Positions 7,900 to 16,720 are shown, counted from the first letter of the stretch. The stretch: DNA of 64,000 nucleotides from VRUE01 sp963805455 (GCA_963805455.1 CAWDUJ010000004.1:62001-126000), one strand, 5' to 3'. Translations and numbers: made by a program. Notes: a model not told the origin generated them from the letters alone.

Positions 7900-9474
7900 T
7901 CAGGGCGTCGCGGTCCGGACCCGGTAGATGTGGAACACCGACTGCCGCAGACCGTGTTTGAACTTCTTCGCGTGGACCAACTGGCGCACGATCAGGAGCT
8001 TCTTCTGCGGTTTCTTCGCCATTTTCGCCACCGTGGAGGTGAACTTGGGCTTGATCTTCAGTTTCGCCACCTTCCACTTGTTCGGCTTCTGCTTTGCAGA
8101 TACCGACGCCGTGATCGGCTCACCGGGCTTGCAGCGACGGCGCCCCTTCCTGGTCGCACACCGCTTCTTCACCGTCACCGCCGAGGCCGCACCGATGCAT
8201 TCGGGCTTGAACCTGTGTGCGCATTTGAGGCGCAGGTAGAGGAACCTGCCTTCCAGTAGCGCGGTGTTGAAATCGGGCGGCACCGGCGGGCCGACCCGGT
8301 GGGTGGCGCTGGTCTGGGTCGCGGCCCCGGCCTGATTCGATCCGGTCACCAGACAGACGTACTGGCCGGCTTTGGACGCCGCGATCGAGGGGCTGGTCGC
8401 GCCCGCGACAACTTTGCCGTCTCGGCTCCACTGGTAGGCGAACGAGCTTGGAGCGCGGTAGAGCAGCGCTTCGAAGATGTCGGCGGCCCAGGCCCCCTGC
8501 GAGCAGGAGAGGGTCATTCCGATGTCGGAGCCACCGCCGATGGTCGGGGGGCCGGTGCCGATCGGGGCTTTCTGGACGATCGGGAAGGCCGGCCCTTCGG
8601 TGGTCGCTCCCGCGGTGGAGAGCGGTCCGCCGCCGCTGCCGTCGAGCCTGGCGAACCCGATGGTGTCGCTGGCTCCTTCGCCGCCGTTGTTGGCCCAGTA
8701 GACGATCCCCGTTTCGGGATCGATCGCGACCCCCCAGGGCACGTCGACCGGGGCGCCGGTCGTCGGCAGGTCGGCGCCGCCGCTGCCGTCGAGCCTGGCG
8801 AAGCCGATCGTTCCCCCAAGATCGGACCAGAAGATCCGCCGCGAGCTGGGATCGATCGCGACCCCGGCGGGAATCACGACGGTCGCTCCGGCGGTGTTGA
8901 GGTCGCCGCCGCCGCCGCTGTCGTTCGAATTGGCGAACGAGATCGTCGCGCCGTTGTAGTTGGACCAGTAGACCCGGCCGGCGGCGGGGTCGACGGTTAT
9001 CCCGGAGGGCCCATCGAGAGTGGCTCCCGTCGTGTTGAGGTCGGCCCCGCCGCTGCCGTCGAGGCTGGCGAAGGAGATCGTCCCGGGAACGGTGTCATTG
9101 GCCCAGAAGATCTTCCTCGAAGCCGGGTCTATCGCGAGCCCATCCGGAGCCTGGACGCTCGCCGAGCCGGTGTTGAGATTCCCTCCCGGGCTTCCGTCCG
9201 GGTTGAGGAAGGAGATCGTGTTGGCGCCCTCGTTGGTGTAGTAGATGCGTCCCGTCGCCGAGTCGATCGCCATCCCGGCCGCTCCAGTCGCGCCGTTGAA
9301 GATGTCCCCGGCGCCACCGCCGGCGAGGTTGGCGAAGGAGAGCGCTTTGCCGTTGTCGTTGCCCCAATAGACCCGGTCGGCGCCGGCGGAGGATGCCGGC
9401 AGCACCGCCGCAAGGACACAGGCGAGAGAGACCGCGGCCAAGAACCAGGCTTTTGGTTCTCGAAATTGCACCAA
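7900..9474 (-). CDS. Secreted six-repeat YWTD-like beta-propeller with Ig-like segment
   Basis: A 524-residue exported protein. After a signal peptide (residues about 9-32, ending ASSAGA) six repeats of about 43-46 residues follow, each built as YWxN..G..ISFA.LDGSGG.DL.T.GA..(GPxG)(I/V)AIDP, which fits a single six-bladed propeller of the LDL-receptor YWTD type. Next come an Ig/sushi-like stretch (LSCSQGAW...QWSRDG...YVCLVTGSNQAG) and a basic Lys-rich tail. Probable extracellular binding or structural role; no catalytic site seen. The gene stands alone between the MaoC gene and the Tad-like operon. Confidence 0.8.
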   Translation of the reverse strand: MVQFREPKAWFLAAVSLACVLAAVLPASSAGADRVYWGNDNGKALSFANLAGGGAGDIFNGATGAAGMAIDSATGRIYYTNEGANTISFLNPDGSPGGNLNTGSASVQAPDGLAIDPASRKIFWANDTVPGTISFASLDGSGGADLNTTGATLDGPSGITVDPAAGRVYWSNYNGATISFANSNDSGGGGDLNTAGATVVIPAGVAIDPSSRRIFWSDLGGTIGFARLDGSGGADLPTTGAPVDVPWGVAIDPETGIVYWANNGGEGASDTIGFARLDGSGGGPLSTAGATTEGPAFPIVQKAPIGTGPPTIGGGSDIGMTLSCSQGAWAADIFEALLYRAPSSFAYQWSRDGKVVAGATSPSIAASKAGQYVCLVTGSNQAGAATQTSATHRVGPPVPPDFNTALLEGRFLYLRLKCAHRFKPECIGAASAVTVKKRCATRKGRRRCKPGEPITASVSAKQKPNKWKVAKLKIKPKFTSTVAKMAKKPQKKLLIVRQLVHAKKFKHGLRQSVFHIYRVRTATP

Positions 9475-9514
9475 ACCAGACTCTAGTCCGCGCTGACCCG
9501 CCCGTCCAGTCTCT

Positions 9515-10855
9515 CTACGCCACCAGCCTCACTTCGAAGGCCGGCAGCAGGAGCGACCCGGAGCCGCCGAGGAGGGCGAGGATGCGGCTTACGTAGGCCT
9601 GGGTCTCGGGGATCGAGGGGACGCAGCCGCAGTCCTCGACCGCGCCGGGGCCGGCGTTGTAGGCGGCGAGCGCCAGCTGAGGCGAGCCGAACTGCCGCAG
9701 CAGGTCCGACATCAGGTGCGCCTCGGCATCGATCGCCGCCACCGGGTCGAAGGGGTCCTCGAGGCCGTAGGCGGCCGCCGTCGAGGGGATGAACTGGGCG
9801 ATCCCCTCGGCGCCGGCGGATGAGGAGGCGAACGGGTCGAAGTTCGACTCCGCCATCAGCTGCGCGGCGAGCAGCGCCGCGGAGACGTTCCAGTGAGCGG
9901 CGGCACGAGCCAACGGGTCCCGGAAGCGGGCGGGGACGAAGCTCGGCAGGCCGCCGATTCCGGCGACGGTTCCGTCGCCACCTGGGGCCGCGACCGAGTT
10001 CCCGGCCGCCGAGCACGGCGCGGGAGGCCTTTCGTAGCCGTAGTGCCAGGCCTCCCAGGAATAGCGCTGGACGAAGCCGAAGCGGGCGGCGTTCGCGGCG
10101 AGCCAGCCGTAGGCCGAGTCGGGGCCGAGATCGAGCTCGGTCGCGCAACGGTGGAGCGAGTGGCCCGGCGGGGCGACCCATTGCGGGTCAGGGTTGGCGG
10201 CGAAGAGCGCCGCCTGTTCGGCGTCCGATCGGAAGCCGGAGTTGACCGTCAGGGCCACTCCCGCCGCCGCGGCTGCGGCTGCCATCCGGTCGAAGGCGGC
10301 GCCGACGTCCGGCCTCATCCCCTCGCCCTGGCGATAGGTGAGCGGGCCGCTGTAGCCGCCACCGGAAGCGATCGGCGGCAGCGAGGGCAGGGCGCCGGCC
10401 GCAGCCGCGGCTTCGGCTTCGGCCGTCGCCTCGACCCGACGGGTTGTCCCCGCGAGGTCAGCCGAAACCGAGGTCCTGACCCGGACCGGGGCGAACGAGA
10501 GGGCGTCGGGAAAGCCGACCCGCAGCCTCGCCACCCCCACCCCGTTCGCCGCTCCAGCGTCGGTGGCCGCGAGGCGGGCGCGCAGGAGGTAGGTCAGTTT
10601 GGCCATGTGCACGGGATTGGGAAGCCCGTTCGGGAGCGTCGGCGGAGAGAGCAGACGCGGCAGGTCATCGCGCATCGACCTCGCGGCCGAGATCGCCGCC
10701 AGATCCGCCGCCCGCTGGGTTCTCCCCTTGCCGGTCACGGCGCCCGCGATCGCGACCAGGGCCAGCGCCCCGGCGATCAGCGCAAAGGAGCCGCCGATCG
10801 CCAACACCACCGCCTGCCCGGACTCCCGGTGCCTGGCTGAGACCCCGCCGGTCAT
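9515..10855 (-). CDS. TadG-like N-terminus fused to VanY carboxypeptidase and lytic transglycosylase
   Basis: A 446-residue protein with three parts. Residues 1-60 hold the TadG-type prepilin-like start (RESGQAVVLAIGG followed by a membrane segment). A VanY-like D-Ala-D-Ala peptidase follows (SGFRSDAEQ; SLHRCATELD, which fits SxHxxGxAxD; EAWHYGYE). The C-terminus is an SLT transglycosylase domain with catalytic Glu in LMAESNFDP and GIAQFIPSTAAAYG, LALAAYNAGPGAV. It should be membrane-anchored and cut both peptide cross-links and glycan strands. ATG 10855 overlaps the upstream gene (ATGA). Last gene of the Tad-like operon. Confidence 0.85.
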   Translation of the reverse strand: MTGGVSARHRESGQAVVLAIGGSFALIAGALALVAIAGAVTGKGRTQRAADLAAISAARSMRDDLPRLLSPPTLPNGLPNPVHMAKLTYLLRARLAATDAGAANGVGVARLRVGFPDALSFAPVRVRTSVSADLAGTTRRVEATAEAEAAAAAGALPSLPPIASGGGYSGPLTYRQGEGMRPDVGAAFDRMAAAAAAAGVALTVNSGFRSDAEQAALFAANPDPQWVAPPGHSLHRCATELDLGPDSAYGWLAANAARFGFVQRYSWEAWHYGYERPPAPCSAAGNSVAAPGGDGTVAGIGGLPSFVPARFRDPLARAAAHWNVSAALLAAQLMAESNFDPFASSSAGAEGIAQFIPSTAAAYGLEDPFDPVAAIDAEAHLMSDLLRQFGSPQLALAAYNAGPGAVEDCGCVPSIPETQAYVSRILALLGGSGSLLLPAFEVRLVA

Positions 10856-11433
10856 GCCGCCAGCAACCGCGCGCAGGCCGGCTGCGGCAGCGCCGCGCCG
10901 CCGACGCCAGGGACCAGGGCGCCGGCCAGAGCCCGTCGTGCGGCGATCCAGCCGAGTGGCCGCTTCAGGACCGCGGGCCTGACCCCGTGCTCGAGCAGAT
11001 CGCCGACAGCCAGGGCGGTGAGGGCGCGGTCCTCGGCCAGATCCGCCCGGAGAAGGGCCCCGGAGGGGCGGATCGGTCCCGCCAGCGCCTCCTGCACCAG
11101 GTGCGGGGCGAGGTTCACGACAACGATGCCGCCGCGGCCGATCGCGAGCGCGGCCCCCACCCGTTCCAACCCGCCCTCGTCGGAGGGCAGGGTCAGGTGG
11201 CAGATCTTCCCTCGCGAGGCGACGGCGGCCTCGGGCAGGTGTGCGACCAGCCGCTCCTCGAGCTCGCGGGCTGCGCCGGTCGCGATCAGCGACGGCCGGG
11301 GCAGACGACCCGGGTCGAGATCGACCAGAAGCCCCGCCCGGTCGGGCTCGGCTCCCGCGCAGGCCAGTGCCGCGGCGGCCGCCCGGGCGCCGCCCGCCGC
11401 GCCGACCCGTACGACGAGGACCACCGCGCTCAT
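10852..11433 (-). CDS. Unrecognised protein, possibly a degenerate MinD/CpaE-type P-loop protein
   Basis: A 193-residue Ala/Leu/Gly-rich protein. VVRVGAAGGARAAAAALA sits where a deviant Walker A would be but has no Lys; LLVDLDPG and GIVVVNLAPHLVQEAL resemble later MinD-fold strands. I infer, without proof, a degenerate relative of the CpaE/TadZ ATPases, which fits its position between TadE-like and TadG-like genes. ATGA overlaps at both ends show it is translated as part of this operon. Confidence 0.6.
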   Translation of the reverse strand: MSAVVLVVRVGAAGGARAAAAALACAGAEPDRAGLLVDLDPGRLPRPSLIATGAARELEERLVAHLPEAAVASRGKICHLTLPSDEGGLERVGAALAIGRGGIVVVNLAPHLVQEALAGPIRPSGALLRADLAEDRALTALAVGDLLEHGVRPAVLKRPLGWIAARRALAGALVPGVGGAALPQPACARLLAA

Positions 11434-11759
11434 CCCGGCCTCGCCGACGCCGAGGAGGAGAGAACCAGGCGCCCGTCAAGGAGGCCGAAGGGCGAGGGGG
11501 GGCTGAGTCGGACCGTGACCCTGCCGCGGTCGACCTCGACAACGAGGTCGTCGTCTGCCCAACCGGGGAGGCCGGCTCGCGCGCCCTGGGCCGCCGAGCG
11601 GCCCGAGGCGAGGGCGAGGGCACCGGCCTCCGCGGCTCCGTCGGCCAGGGTCAGCGCGTAACCGGCGAGCAGCAGCTGCAGGGCGATCAGGGCGGCCAGC
11701 AGCAACGCCGGCACCGCGGCGACGAGCTCGACCGAGGCCTGGCCTCGCTCGTTATCCAC
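11430..11759 (-). CDS. TadE-like pseudopilin/membrane protein (second copy)
   Basis: A 109-residue protein from GTG 11759: short N-terminus NERGQASVELVAA followed by one long membrane helix and a small outer domain, the TadE architecture, with the conserved Glu of type IV prepilin-like proteins. The GTG lies inside the end of the preceding TadE-like gene (8-nt overlap), and the 3' end overlaps the next gene (ATGA). A longer frame upstream lacks any relation to the family and is not used. Confidence 0.75.
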   Translation of the reverse strand: MDNERGQASVELVAAVPALLLAALIALQLLLAGYALTLADGAAEAGALALASGRSAAQGARAGLPGWADDDLVVEVDRGRVTVRLSPPSPFGLLDGRLVLSSSASARPG

Positions 11760-12102
11760 CAGCGCCCAATCTCGTGCTCGCGGCGACGGTGACCGGTGGC
11801 AGGCCAGGCAGCAGCCGGGGAACCGGGACCTCGACCGATACCGAGCCGGCGTCATCGACGCGGGCGCCGTGGCGCATCGACGGCGGCAGGGCGGCCCTTG
11901 CCGCACCGGCGGCATCCCGCCCCACGACCGCCGCGCGCGCTCCCGCCCGCGCCGCCACCCCGGCGGACCAGAGGGTTTGGCCGGCGAGCGCGAGCTGGGC
12001 GGCGACGAGGATCGCGAGCAGCAGAAACGGGAGGGCTCCGACGAGCTCGATCGAGGCCGAGCCGGCCTCGTCGCTGCGGCGGACGGGATTCGAGGTGCTC
12101 AC
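11752..12102 (-). CDS. TadE-like pseudopilin/membrane protein (first copy)
   Basis: First gene of the Tad-like operon, 116 residues from GTG 12102. The N-terminus EAGSASIELVGALPFLL gives the TadE signature (Glu five residues into the helix) and a single membrane span; the rest is Ala/Gly/Arg-rich and probably external. It resembles the next gene in layout, suggesting a duplication. No major Flp prepilin, TadA ATPase or TadV peptidase is in the window, so these may belong to a secretion or envelope function and not a full pilus. Confidence 0.75.
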   Translation of the reverse strand: MSTSNPVRRSDEAGSASIELVGALPFLLLAILVAAQLALAGQTLWSAGVAARAGARAAVVGRDAAGAARAALPPSMRHGARVDDAGSVSVEVPVPRLLPGLPPVTVAASTRLGAGG

Positions 12103-12114
12103 GAACCGACGGTC

Positions 12115-12136
12115 CCACGCCGCGCTTCAAGCGTGG
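12115..12136. other. Small inverted repeat between operons
   Basis: CCACGC (12115-12120) pairs with GCGTGG (12131-12136) across a 10-nt loop. It lies after the stop of the 12157-12531 gene and before the start of the TadE operon, both on the minus strand. It could be a weak terminator, but no T-run follows on either strand. Confidence 0.3.
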
Positions 12137-12156
12137 CGCGACAAAGCTAACGAATC

Positions 12157-12531
12157 TCAGTAGGTGTTGGCCTCGATCCAGATCCGCCAGATCGCGGCCA
12201 CCGAGGCCCCGAACAGGAGAATCCAGACAAGGGTGCCGCCGCCGCTCGAGAACATCTCGTCGCTACCGGCGACCAGCAGCGCGATCAGTCCCAGCGCCCC
12301 GTAGAGGATCGCCCGCCGAGCATCGCTCAGCGTCGCCAGCGTCAGCTGGTTCTGACGGGAGAGCACGTAGACGGTCCAGGCGATCGCGGCCAGGAAACCG
12401 ATCGTGATCGCCGTCAGCACCGCATCGGCGATGTTGCCCCCGGCCGGGAGAAAGGCGACCGCAAGCGCCAGCACCAGCACGATCGCGATGTTGCGAACCC
12501 GACGCATCCCCTCAATTGTAGGAGCATCCAC
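12157..12531 (-). CDS. Small integral membrane protein of unknown function
   Basis: A 124-residue protein with three hydrophobic segments (about residues 12-28, 35-58, 72-112) and short loops; no motif recognised. GTG 12531 is preferred because AAGGA lies 6 nt before it; an ATG eight codons in (MRRVRN) has a purine run too close to it. It stands alone upstream of the Tad-like genes. Confidence 0.6.
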   Translation of the reverse strand: MDAPTIEGMRRVRNIAIVLVLALAVAFLPAGGNIADAVLTAITIGFLAAIAWTVYVLSRQNQLTLATLSDARRAILYGALGLIALLVAGSDEMFSSGGGTLVWILLFGASVAAIWRIWIEANTY

Positions 12532-12555
12532 TGCCCATCCTTGCGGTGGGCCGAC

Positions 12556-12792
12556 TCAGTTGTTGGCCATGACGATGATGCCCACCGCGACCGCCCCCAG
12601 GGTCCCAGCGACCGCGAGGATGCCGAGTGTGGCCGCGGCGGCGGCGGCGGCGGGACGATCGCTTCGGCTGAGCTCGACGAAACGCGCGGCGCCCCAAATC
12701 GCCACCGAGAAGACAGCCGTGATCCCGACCCCGACGACGAGCGAGGCGACCACCGTCTCCAGCAACTCCTTGGTCTCGACGACGACCGCCAT
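12556..12792 (-). CDS. Two-helix small membrane protein coupled to the PiT transporter
   Basis: A 78-residue protein with two hydrophobic stretches (about residues 14-36 and 50-75) separated by a short basic/Ser loop. Its ATG at 12792 shares a base with the PiT stop (TGATG), so it is probably translated with the transporter. Function unknown; an accessory role for PiT is only an inference from the coupling. Confidence 0.6.
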   Translation of the reverse strand: MAVVVETKELLETVVASLVVGVGITAVFSVAIWGAARFVELSRSDRPAAAAAAATLGILAVAGTLGAVAVGIIVMANN

Positions 12793-13889
12793 CAGCTGGC
12801 GGGGACGGGAGCGCCCTGTTGCGCGCGCCGCACGAAGGCGACGATCACAAGTGCGAGGGCGGCCAGGGTCACCAGCACCGGCCCCAACGCCCCGGTGCCG
12901 AAGATTCGGGTCACCCCATAGGTCGCCGCACCGATCGCCGCCGCCGCCGGCAGTGTCAGCAGCCAGGCGACCATGATGTTCCCGGCGACGCCCCAGCGGA
13001 CCGCGGAGACCCGCTTCGCGGCGCCGGCCCCCATCACGCCACCGTTGATGACGTGAGTCGTCGAGAGCGGGAAGCCGAAGTGGGTCGAGGTGAGGATCAC
13101 CGCCGCCCCCGCCCCCTGCGCCGAGAACCCCTGTGCGGCGTCCATCTTGATGATCCGTGTCCCCGTGGTGCGGATGATCCGCCAGCCTCCGCTGTAGGTG
13201 CCGAGGGAGATGGCAGCCGCCGCCGAGACGATCACCCAGAGCGGCGGGTCCGAGCCGGCCGCGAGAGAACCGTTCGCGATCAGGGCCAGCGTGATCACCC
13301 CCATTGTCTTCTGGGCGTCGTTGGTCCCGTGCGCAAGAGCGAGCATGCCCCCTGAAACGATCTGTCCCAGACGGAACCCCCGGGTCACCGTGCCGGGTCG
13401 CTGGCGGCCGACGATTCGGTACACGATCCCGATCGAGATACCGGCAACGAGGAGGGCGAGGATTGGAGCAATGACCGCGGGGACGAGGACTTTGCCGACC
13501 ACGCCGTCGGCCAGCACGGCGTCGAGACCGGAGGCGGCCACGGCCGAACCGATCACACCGCCGATCAATGCGTGAGACGAGCTCGAGGGCAGACCCGAAT
13601 ACCAGGTGATCAGATTCCAGGCGATCGCGCCGATCAGACCCGCGAAAACGACCGTTGGGGTGACCACCGCCGGGTCGACGACGTCATTGGCCACCGTCGC
13701 CGCGACCGAAATCGAGATGAAGGCGCCGATGAAGTTCAGCAGGGAGGCAAAGGCGATCGCCACCTGCGGGCGCGCCGCTCGGGTCGAGATCGATGTGGCA
13801 ACCACGTTGGCGGTGTCGTGGAAGCCGTTGGTGAAGTCGAACGCCAGCGCCGTGGCGACGACGATCACCATGATCAGATCCGAGCTCAC
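12792..13889 (-). CDS. pit: Low-affinity inorganic phosphate transporter, PiT family
   Basis: Polytopic membrane protein of 365 residues with the two PiT signature halves: FDFTNGFHDTANVVATSIS near the N-terminus and LAHGTNDAQKTMG in the second half, plus SGLPSSSSHALIGG and PLSTTHVINGG. It should import phosphate (with divalent metal) using the proton gradient. GTG 13889 overlaps the stop of the DUF47 gene (GTGA), the usual DUF47-PiT arrangement. ppk1 lies upstream, so uptake and polyphosphate storage are encoded together. Confidence 0.95.
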   Translation of the reverse strand: MSSDLIMVIVVATALAFDFTNGFHDTANVVATSISTRAARPQVAIAFASLLNFIGAFISISVAATVANDVVDPAVVTPTVVFAGLIGAIAWNLITWYSGLPSSSSHALIGGVIGSAVAASGLDAVLADGVVGKVLVPAVIAPILALLVAGISIGIVYRIVGRQRPGTVTRGFRLGQIVSGGMLALAHGTNDAQKTMGVITLALIANGSLAAGSDPPLWVIVSAAAAISLGTYSGGWRIIRTTGTRIIKMDAAQGFSAQGAGAAVILTSTHFGFPLSTTHVINGGVMGAGAAKRVSAVRWGVAGNIMVAWLLTLPAAAAIGAATYGVTRIFGTGALGPVLVTLAALALVIVAFVRRAQQGAPVPAS

Positions 13890-14506
13890 GAGTTCTTGAT
13901 GACGATGCCCTCGATGATCTGAGCCGCGGTCTCGGTTGCGTCGATCGCGTTCTCGAGAACAGCGAACATGTCCTTCCACCGAATCACGACCATCGGGTCG
14001 ATCCCATTCGAGAACAGCGATGCGACCGCGTCGCGGGAAATCCGATCGCCCTCGTTCTCGAGGCGATGGATCTCGATCCAATACTTGTCGAGGCCCTTGA
14101 ACTCGCGCAGGTGCTCGAGCCCGTTGGCAAGCTCCTCGCAGGCGCTGACCAGTACCTCCGTCAACGCCTGCGCCTGCTGCATCGGCGCCTCGATCTGGTA
14201 CAGGCCGAGCAGATCCGCCGCCTCCTCCGTGTAGTCGACGATGTCGTCCATCTGGGTCGCAAGGCCGTAGATGTCCTCGCGGTCGATCGGGGTCACGAAG
14301 GTGGAGTTCAGCCGCCGGACGATGTCGTGGGTGATCCGATCCCCCTCCTGCTCGGCCTTGAGGATCTCCCTGCCCAAATCGCCGTCATCGGGCCAGGTGG
14401 CCATCATCTGGTCGAGCAGACGCGCGGCCCTGAGGGTGTTGCGACCCGCCTCGACGAAGAGATCGAAGAACATGCGGTCGCGAGGCAGTAGCGAGAGCCG
14501 CGCCAT
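13886..14506 (-). CDS. DUF47/PhoU-like regulator of PiT
   Basis: All-helical protein of 206 residues of the DUF47 (YkaA) family, distantly PhoU-like: AEQEGDRITHDIVRRLN and NEGDRISRDAVASLF are the paired E-x3-D metal-binding repeats. DUF47 proteins pair with and are thought to gate PiT transporters. ATG 14506 has AGGA 7 nt upstream, but both lie in a hairpin (14500-14532), so translation may depend on ppk1 translation opening it. Confidence 0.93.
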   Translation of the reverse strand: MARLSLLPRDRMFFDLFVEAGRNTLRAARLLDQMMATWPDDGDLGREILKAEQEGDRITHDIVRRLNSTFVTPIDREDIYGLATQMDDIVDYTEEAADLLGLYQIEAPMQQAQALTEVLVSACEELANGLEHLREFKGLDKYWIEIHRLENEGDRISRDAVASLFSNGIDPMVVIRWKDMFAVLENAIDATETAAQIIEGIVIKNS

Positions 14507-14532
14507 CGAGCAATCCTATTGATCGATGGCGC
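14500..14532 (-). promoter_or_regulatory. Hairpin over the DUF47 start codon
   Basis: GCGCCATCGA at 14523-14532 and its perfect complement at 14500-14509 form a 10-bp stem with a 13-nt loop when the minus-strand mRNA folds. The ribosome site AGGA is in the loop and the ATG of the DUF47 gene is in the stem. The hairpin starts right after the ppk1 stop codon. Confidence 0.6.
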
Positions 14533-14533
14533 C

Positions 14534-16720
14534 TCAGCCCGCCGCCGCCGCGAGTTGCTCCGCGGCCCTCCCACCATGCCGTTCGCGGAGCTCATCCTGG
14601 ACGCTCCGGCGCCCCTCCTCAGGGGTCGGAGTCCTGTTCCAGACCCCGTCGGAGTCCAGCTCCCAGGCGTTCGCGTTGTCCGCGAGGCAGCGCTCGAGGG
14701 TGTCGACCATCTCGGCCTGCAGGGTCGGGTCCTCGACCGGCGTCACCAGCTCGACGCGGTGATCCAGGTTGCGCGGCATCAGGTCCGCGGAGCCGATCAG
14801 GACCCGGACCTCGTCGCCGCGATGGAAGGTGTAGAGACGCGAATGCTCGAGGAAGCGACCGACGACCGAGACGACGCGGATGTTGTCGGAGACGCCGGGA
14901 ACATGGGGGCGCAGGCAGCAGATCCCCCGCACGTTGAGGTCGACCTGCACCCCGGCGCGCGACGCCTCGTAGAGCGCGCGGATGCAGCCCGGGTCGACCA
15001 GCGCGTTCATCTTCAGGGCGATCCGAGCGTCTTCGCCGGCGCGGTGCGCGTCGACGGTCCTCTCGATCTCGCCGAGGAGGCTGTCGCGCATCGTCGTCGG
15101 CGACACCAGCACCTTGCGGAACCCGGCCGGCCGGCCGTAGCCGGTGAGGAAGTTGAACATCTCGGAGACGTCGGCGCCGATCTGGGAGTCGGCCGTGAAG
15201 ATCCCGAAATCGGTGTAGAGACGGGCCGTGGTCGGGTTGTAGTTGCCGGTCCCGATGTGGACGTACTCGCGGACCTGATCGCCCTCACGACGGACGACGA
15301 GGATCGCCTTGACGTGGGTCTTCAGTCCGGGGATTCCGTATACGACATGGACCCCGGCCTCCTCGAGCGACTTCGCCCAGTGGATGTTCGCCGCCTCGTC
15401 GAAACGGGCTTTGAGCTCGACCATGCAGACCGCCTGCTTGCCCCGTTCGGAGGCGCGGATCAGCATCGGCACCAGCGGAGAGTCGTCGCTGGTCCGGTAC
15501 ACCGTCTGCTTGATCGCGAGGACGTCGGGGTCGGCGACCGCCTGGGCGACGAAGCGATCGACCGAGGTTGTGAAGGAGTCGTAGGGGTGGTGGACGAGGA
15601 TGTCTCCCTGGCGGATCGCGGCGAACATGTCGACCGGCTCCTCGTCCTCGCCCATCAGGCGCGGCTGGGTGCAGGGGCTCCAGGGCTCGTAGCGCAGCTC
15701 GAGCCGGCCCGGGACGTCGGCGAGGTCACTGACGTCGGCGAGGTCGATCAGGCCGTCGACGTCGTAGACCTCGCGGGCCTCCAGCCGCAGCGCGTCGATC
15801 AACGAGGCTCGGAGCTTGGAGTTCATCCCGGTGGCGATCTCGAGCCGGACGACCTCGCCGAAGCGGCGGCGGCGCAGTTCGTCCTGGACCGCCTGGAGGA
15901 GGTCGTCGGCCTCGTCGGAGACGGTGAAGTCGGTGTCGCGGGTGACCCGGAAGTAGCCGTGGTCGACGACCTCGGTGCCGGGGAAGAGGGCATCGAGATT
16001 GGCGGCGATCGCCTCCTCGAGCGGCACGAAGGCCTCCTTCCCCTCCTCGCCGATCCGCAGGAAGCGGCCGAGAAGCTCCTTCGGCACCTTGACCCGGGCG
16101 ATGATCTCGGTCGCGCTCTCGGGGTCGCGCAGGAGCACGCCGAGGCTGAGCGAGAGGTTCGAGATATAGGGGAACGGCCGGCCGAGCCCGATCACCAGCG
16201 GCGTCAGGGCCGGGAACACCTGGTCATGGAAGCGGGCGTCGATCTCGCGGCGCTCCTCCTCGGTGGCCGTCTCGAGGGAGACGATCCGGATCCCCTCCTT
16301 CTCGAGCGCGGGGCGAAGGTCCCCCTTGAAGCAGCGGTTGAGGCGGCCGTCGAGCTCGAGGACCCGCGCCTGGATCGAGTCGATCAGTTCTCCGGGCCCG
16401 AGCCCGTCGGGGCCGCGAGCGTCGATCCCGGCATCGAGCTGGTCGAACAGACCGGCGACCCTGACCATGAAGAACTCATCGAGGTTCGAGGCGTAGATCG
16501 AGCAGAAGCGGACCCGCTCGAGCAGGGGCACGCTCTGGTCCTCGGCCAACTCCAGCACGCGTTGGTTGAAGTCGAGCCAGGAGAGCTCGCGATTGAAGTA
16601 GAGCGCTGGATCGTCGATCAGGCCATCGTACTGTGGGGCACCCGTCTTCCAGGGCGACTCAGGCAGCACGAACTGCCGTTTGCCGGCCACCCAGGGCCGA
16701 GGTGCCGGCCGCCCGGCCAT
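14534..16720 (-). CDS. ppk1: Polyphosphate kinase 1
   Basis: Reversible ATP:polyphosphate phosphotransferase, 728 residues from ATG 16720. The N domain opens with YFNRELSWLDFNQRVLE. The catalytic half shows MVELKARFDEAANI, the autophosphorylated His in GLKTHVKA, HIGTGNYNPTTARLYTDFG, and the second His segment CCLRPHVPG. The chosen start overlaps the end of the glycosyltransferase reading frame by 62 nt; a GTG at about codon 13 is an alternative. It follows the PHP-glycosyltransferase in one operon with a PHO-box array upstream, so induction under phosphate starvation is expected. Confidence 0.95.
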   Translation of the reverse strand: MAGRPAPRPWVAGKRQFVLPESPWKTGAPQYDGLIDDPALYFNRELSWLDFNQRVLELAEDQSVPLLERVRFCSIYASNLDEFFMVRVAGLFDQLDAGIDARGPDGLGPGELIDSIQARVLELDGRLNRCFKGDLRPALEKEGIRIVSLETATEEERREIDARFHDQVFPALTPLVIGLGRPFPYISNLSLSLGVLLRDPESATEIIARVKVPKELLGRFLRIGEEGKEAFVPLEEAIAANLDALFPGTEVVDHGYFRVTRDTDFTVSDEADDLLQAVQDELRRRRFGEVVRLEIATGMNSKLRASLIDALRLEAREVYDVDGLIDLADVSDLADVPGRLELRYEPWSPCTQPRLMGEDEEPVDMFAAIRQGDILVHHPYDSFTTSVDRFVAQAVADPDVLAIKQTVYRTSDDSPLVPMLIRASERGKQAVCMVELKARFDEAANIHWAKSLEEAGVHVVYGIPGLKTHVKAILVVRREGDQVREYVHIGTGNYNPTTARLYTDFGIFTADSQIGADVSEMFNFLTGYGRPAGFRKVLVSPTTMRDSLLGEIERTVDAHRAGEDARIALKMNALVDPGCIRALYEASRAGVQVDLNVRGICCLRPHVPGVSDNIRVVSVVGRFLEHSRLYTFHRGDEVRVLIGSADLMPRNLDHRVELVTPVEDPTLQAEMVDTLERCLADNANAWELDSDGVWNRTPTPEEGRRSVQDELRERHGGRAAEQLAAAAG

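Noticed and set aside
8514..9419. Tandem repeat in DNA suggesting CRISPR or satellite
   Set aside because: The periodicity of about 130-138 bp is the coding of propeller repeats; copies diverge at the DNA level and have no spacers.
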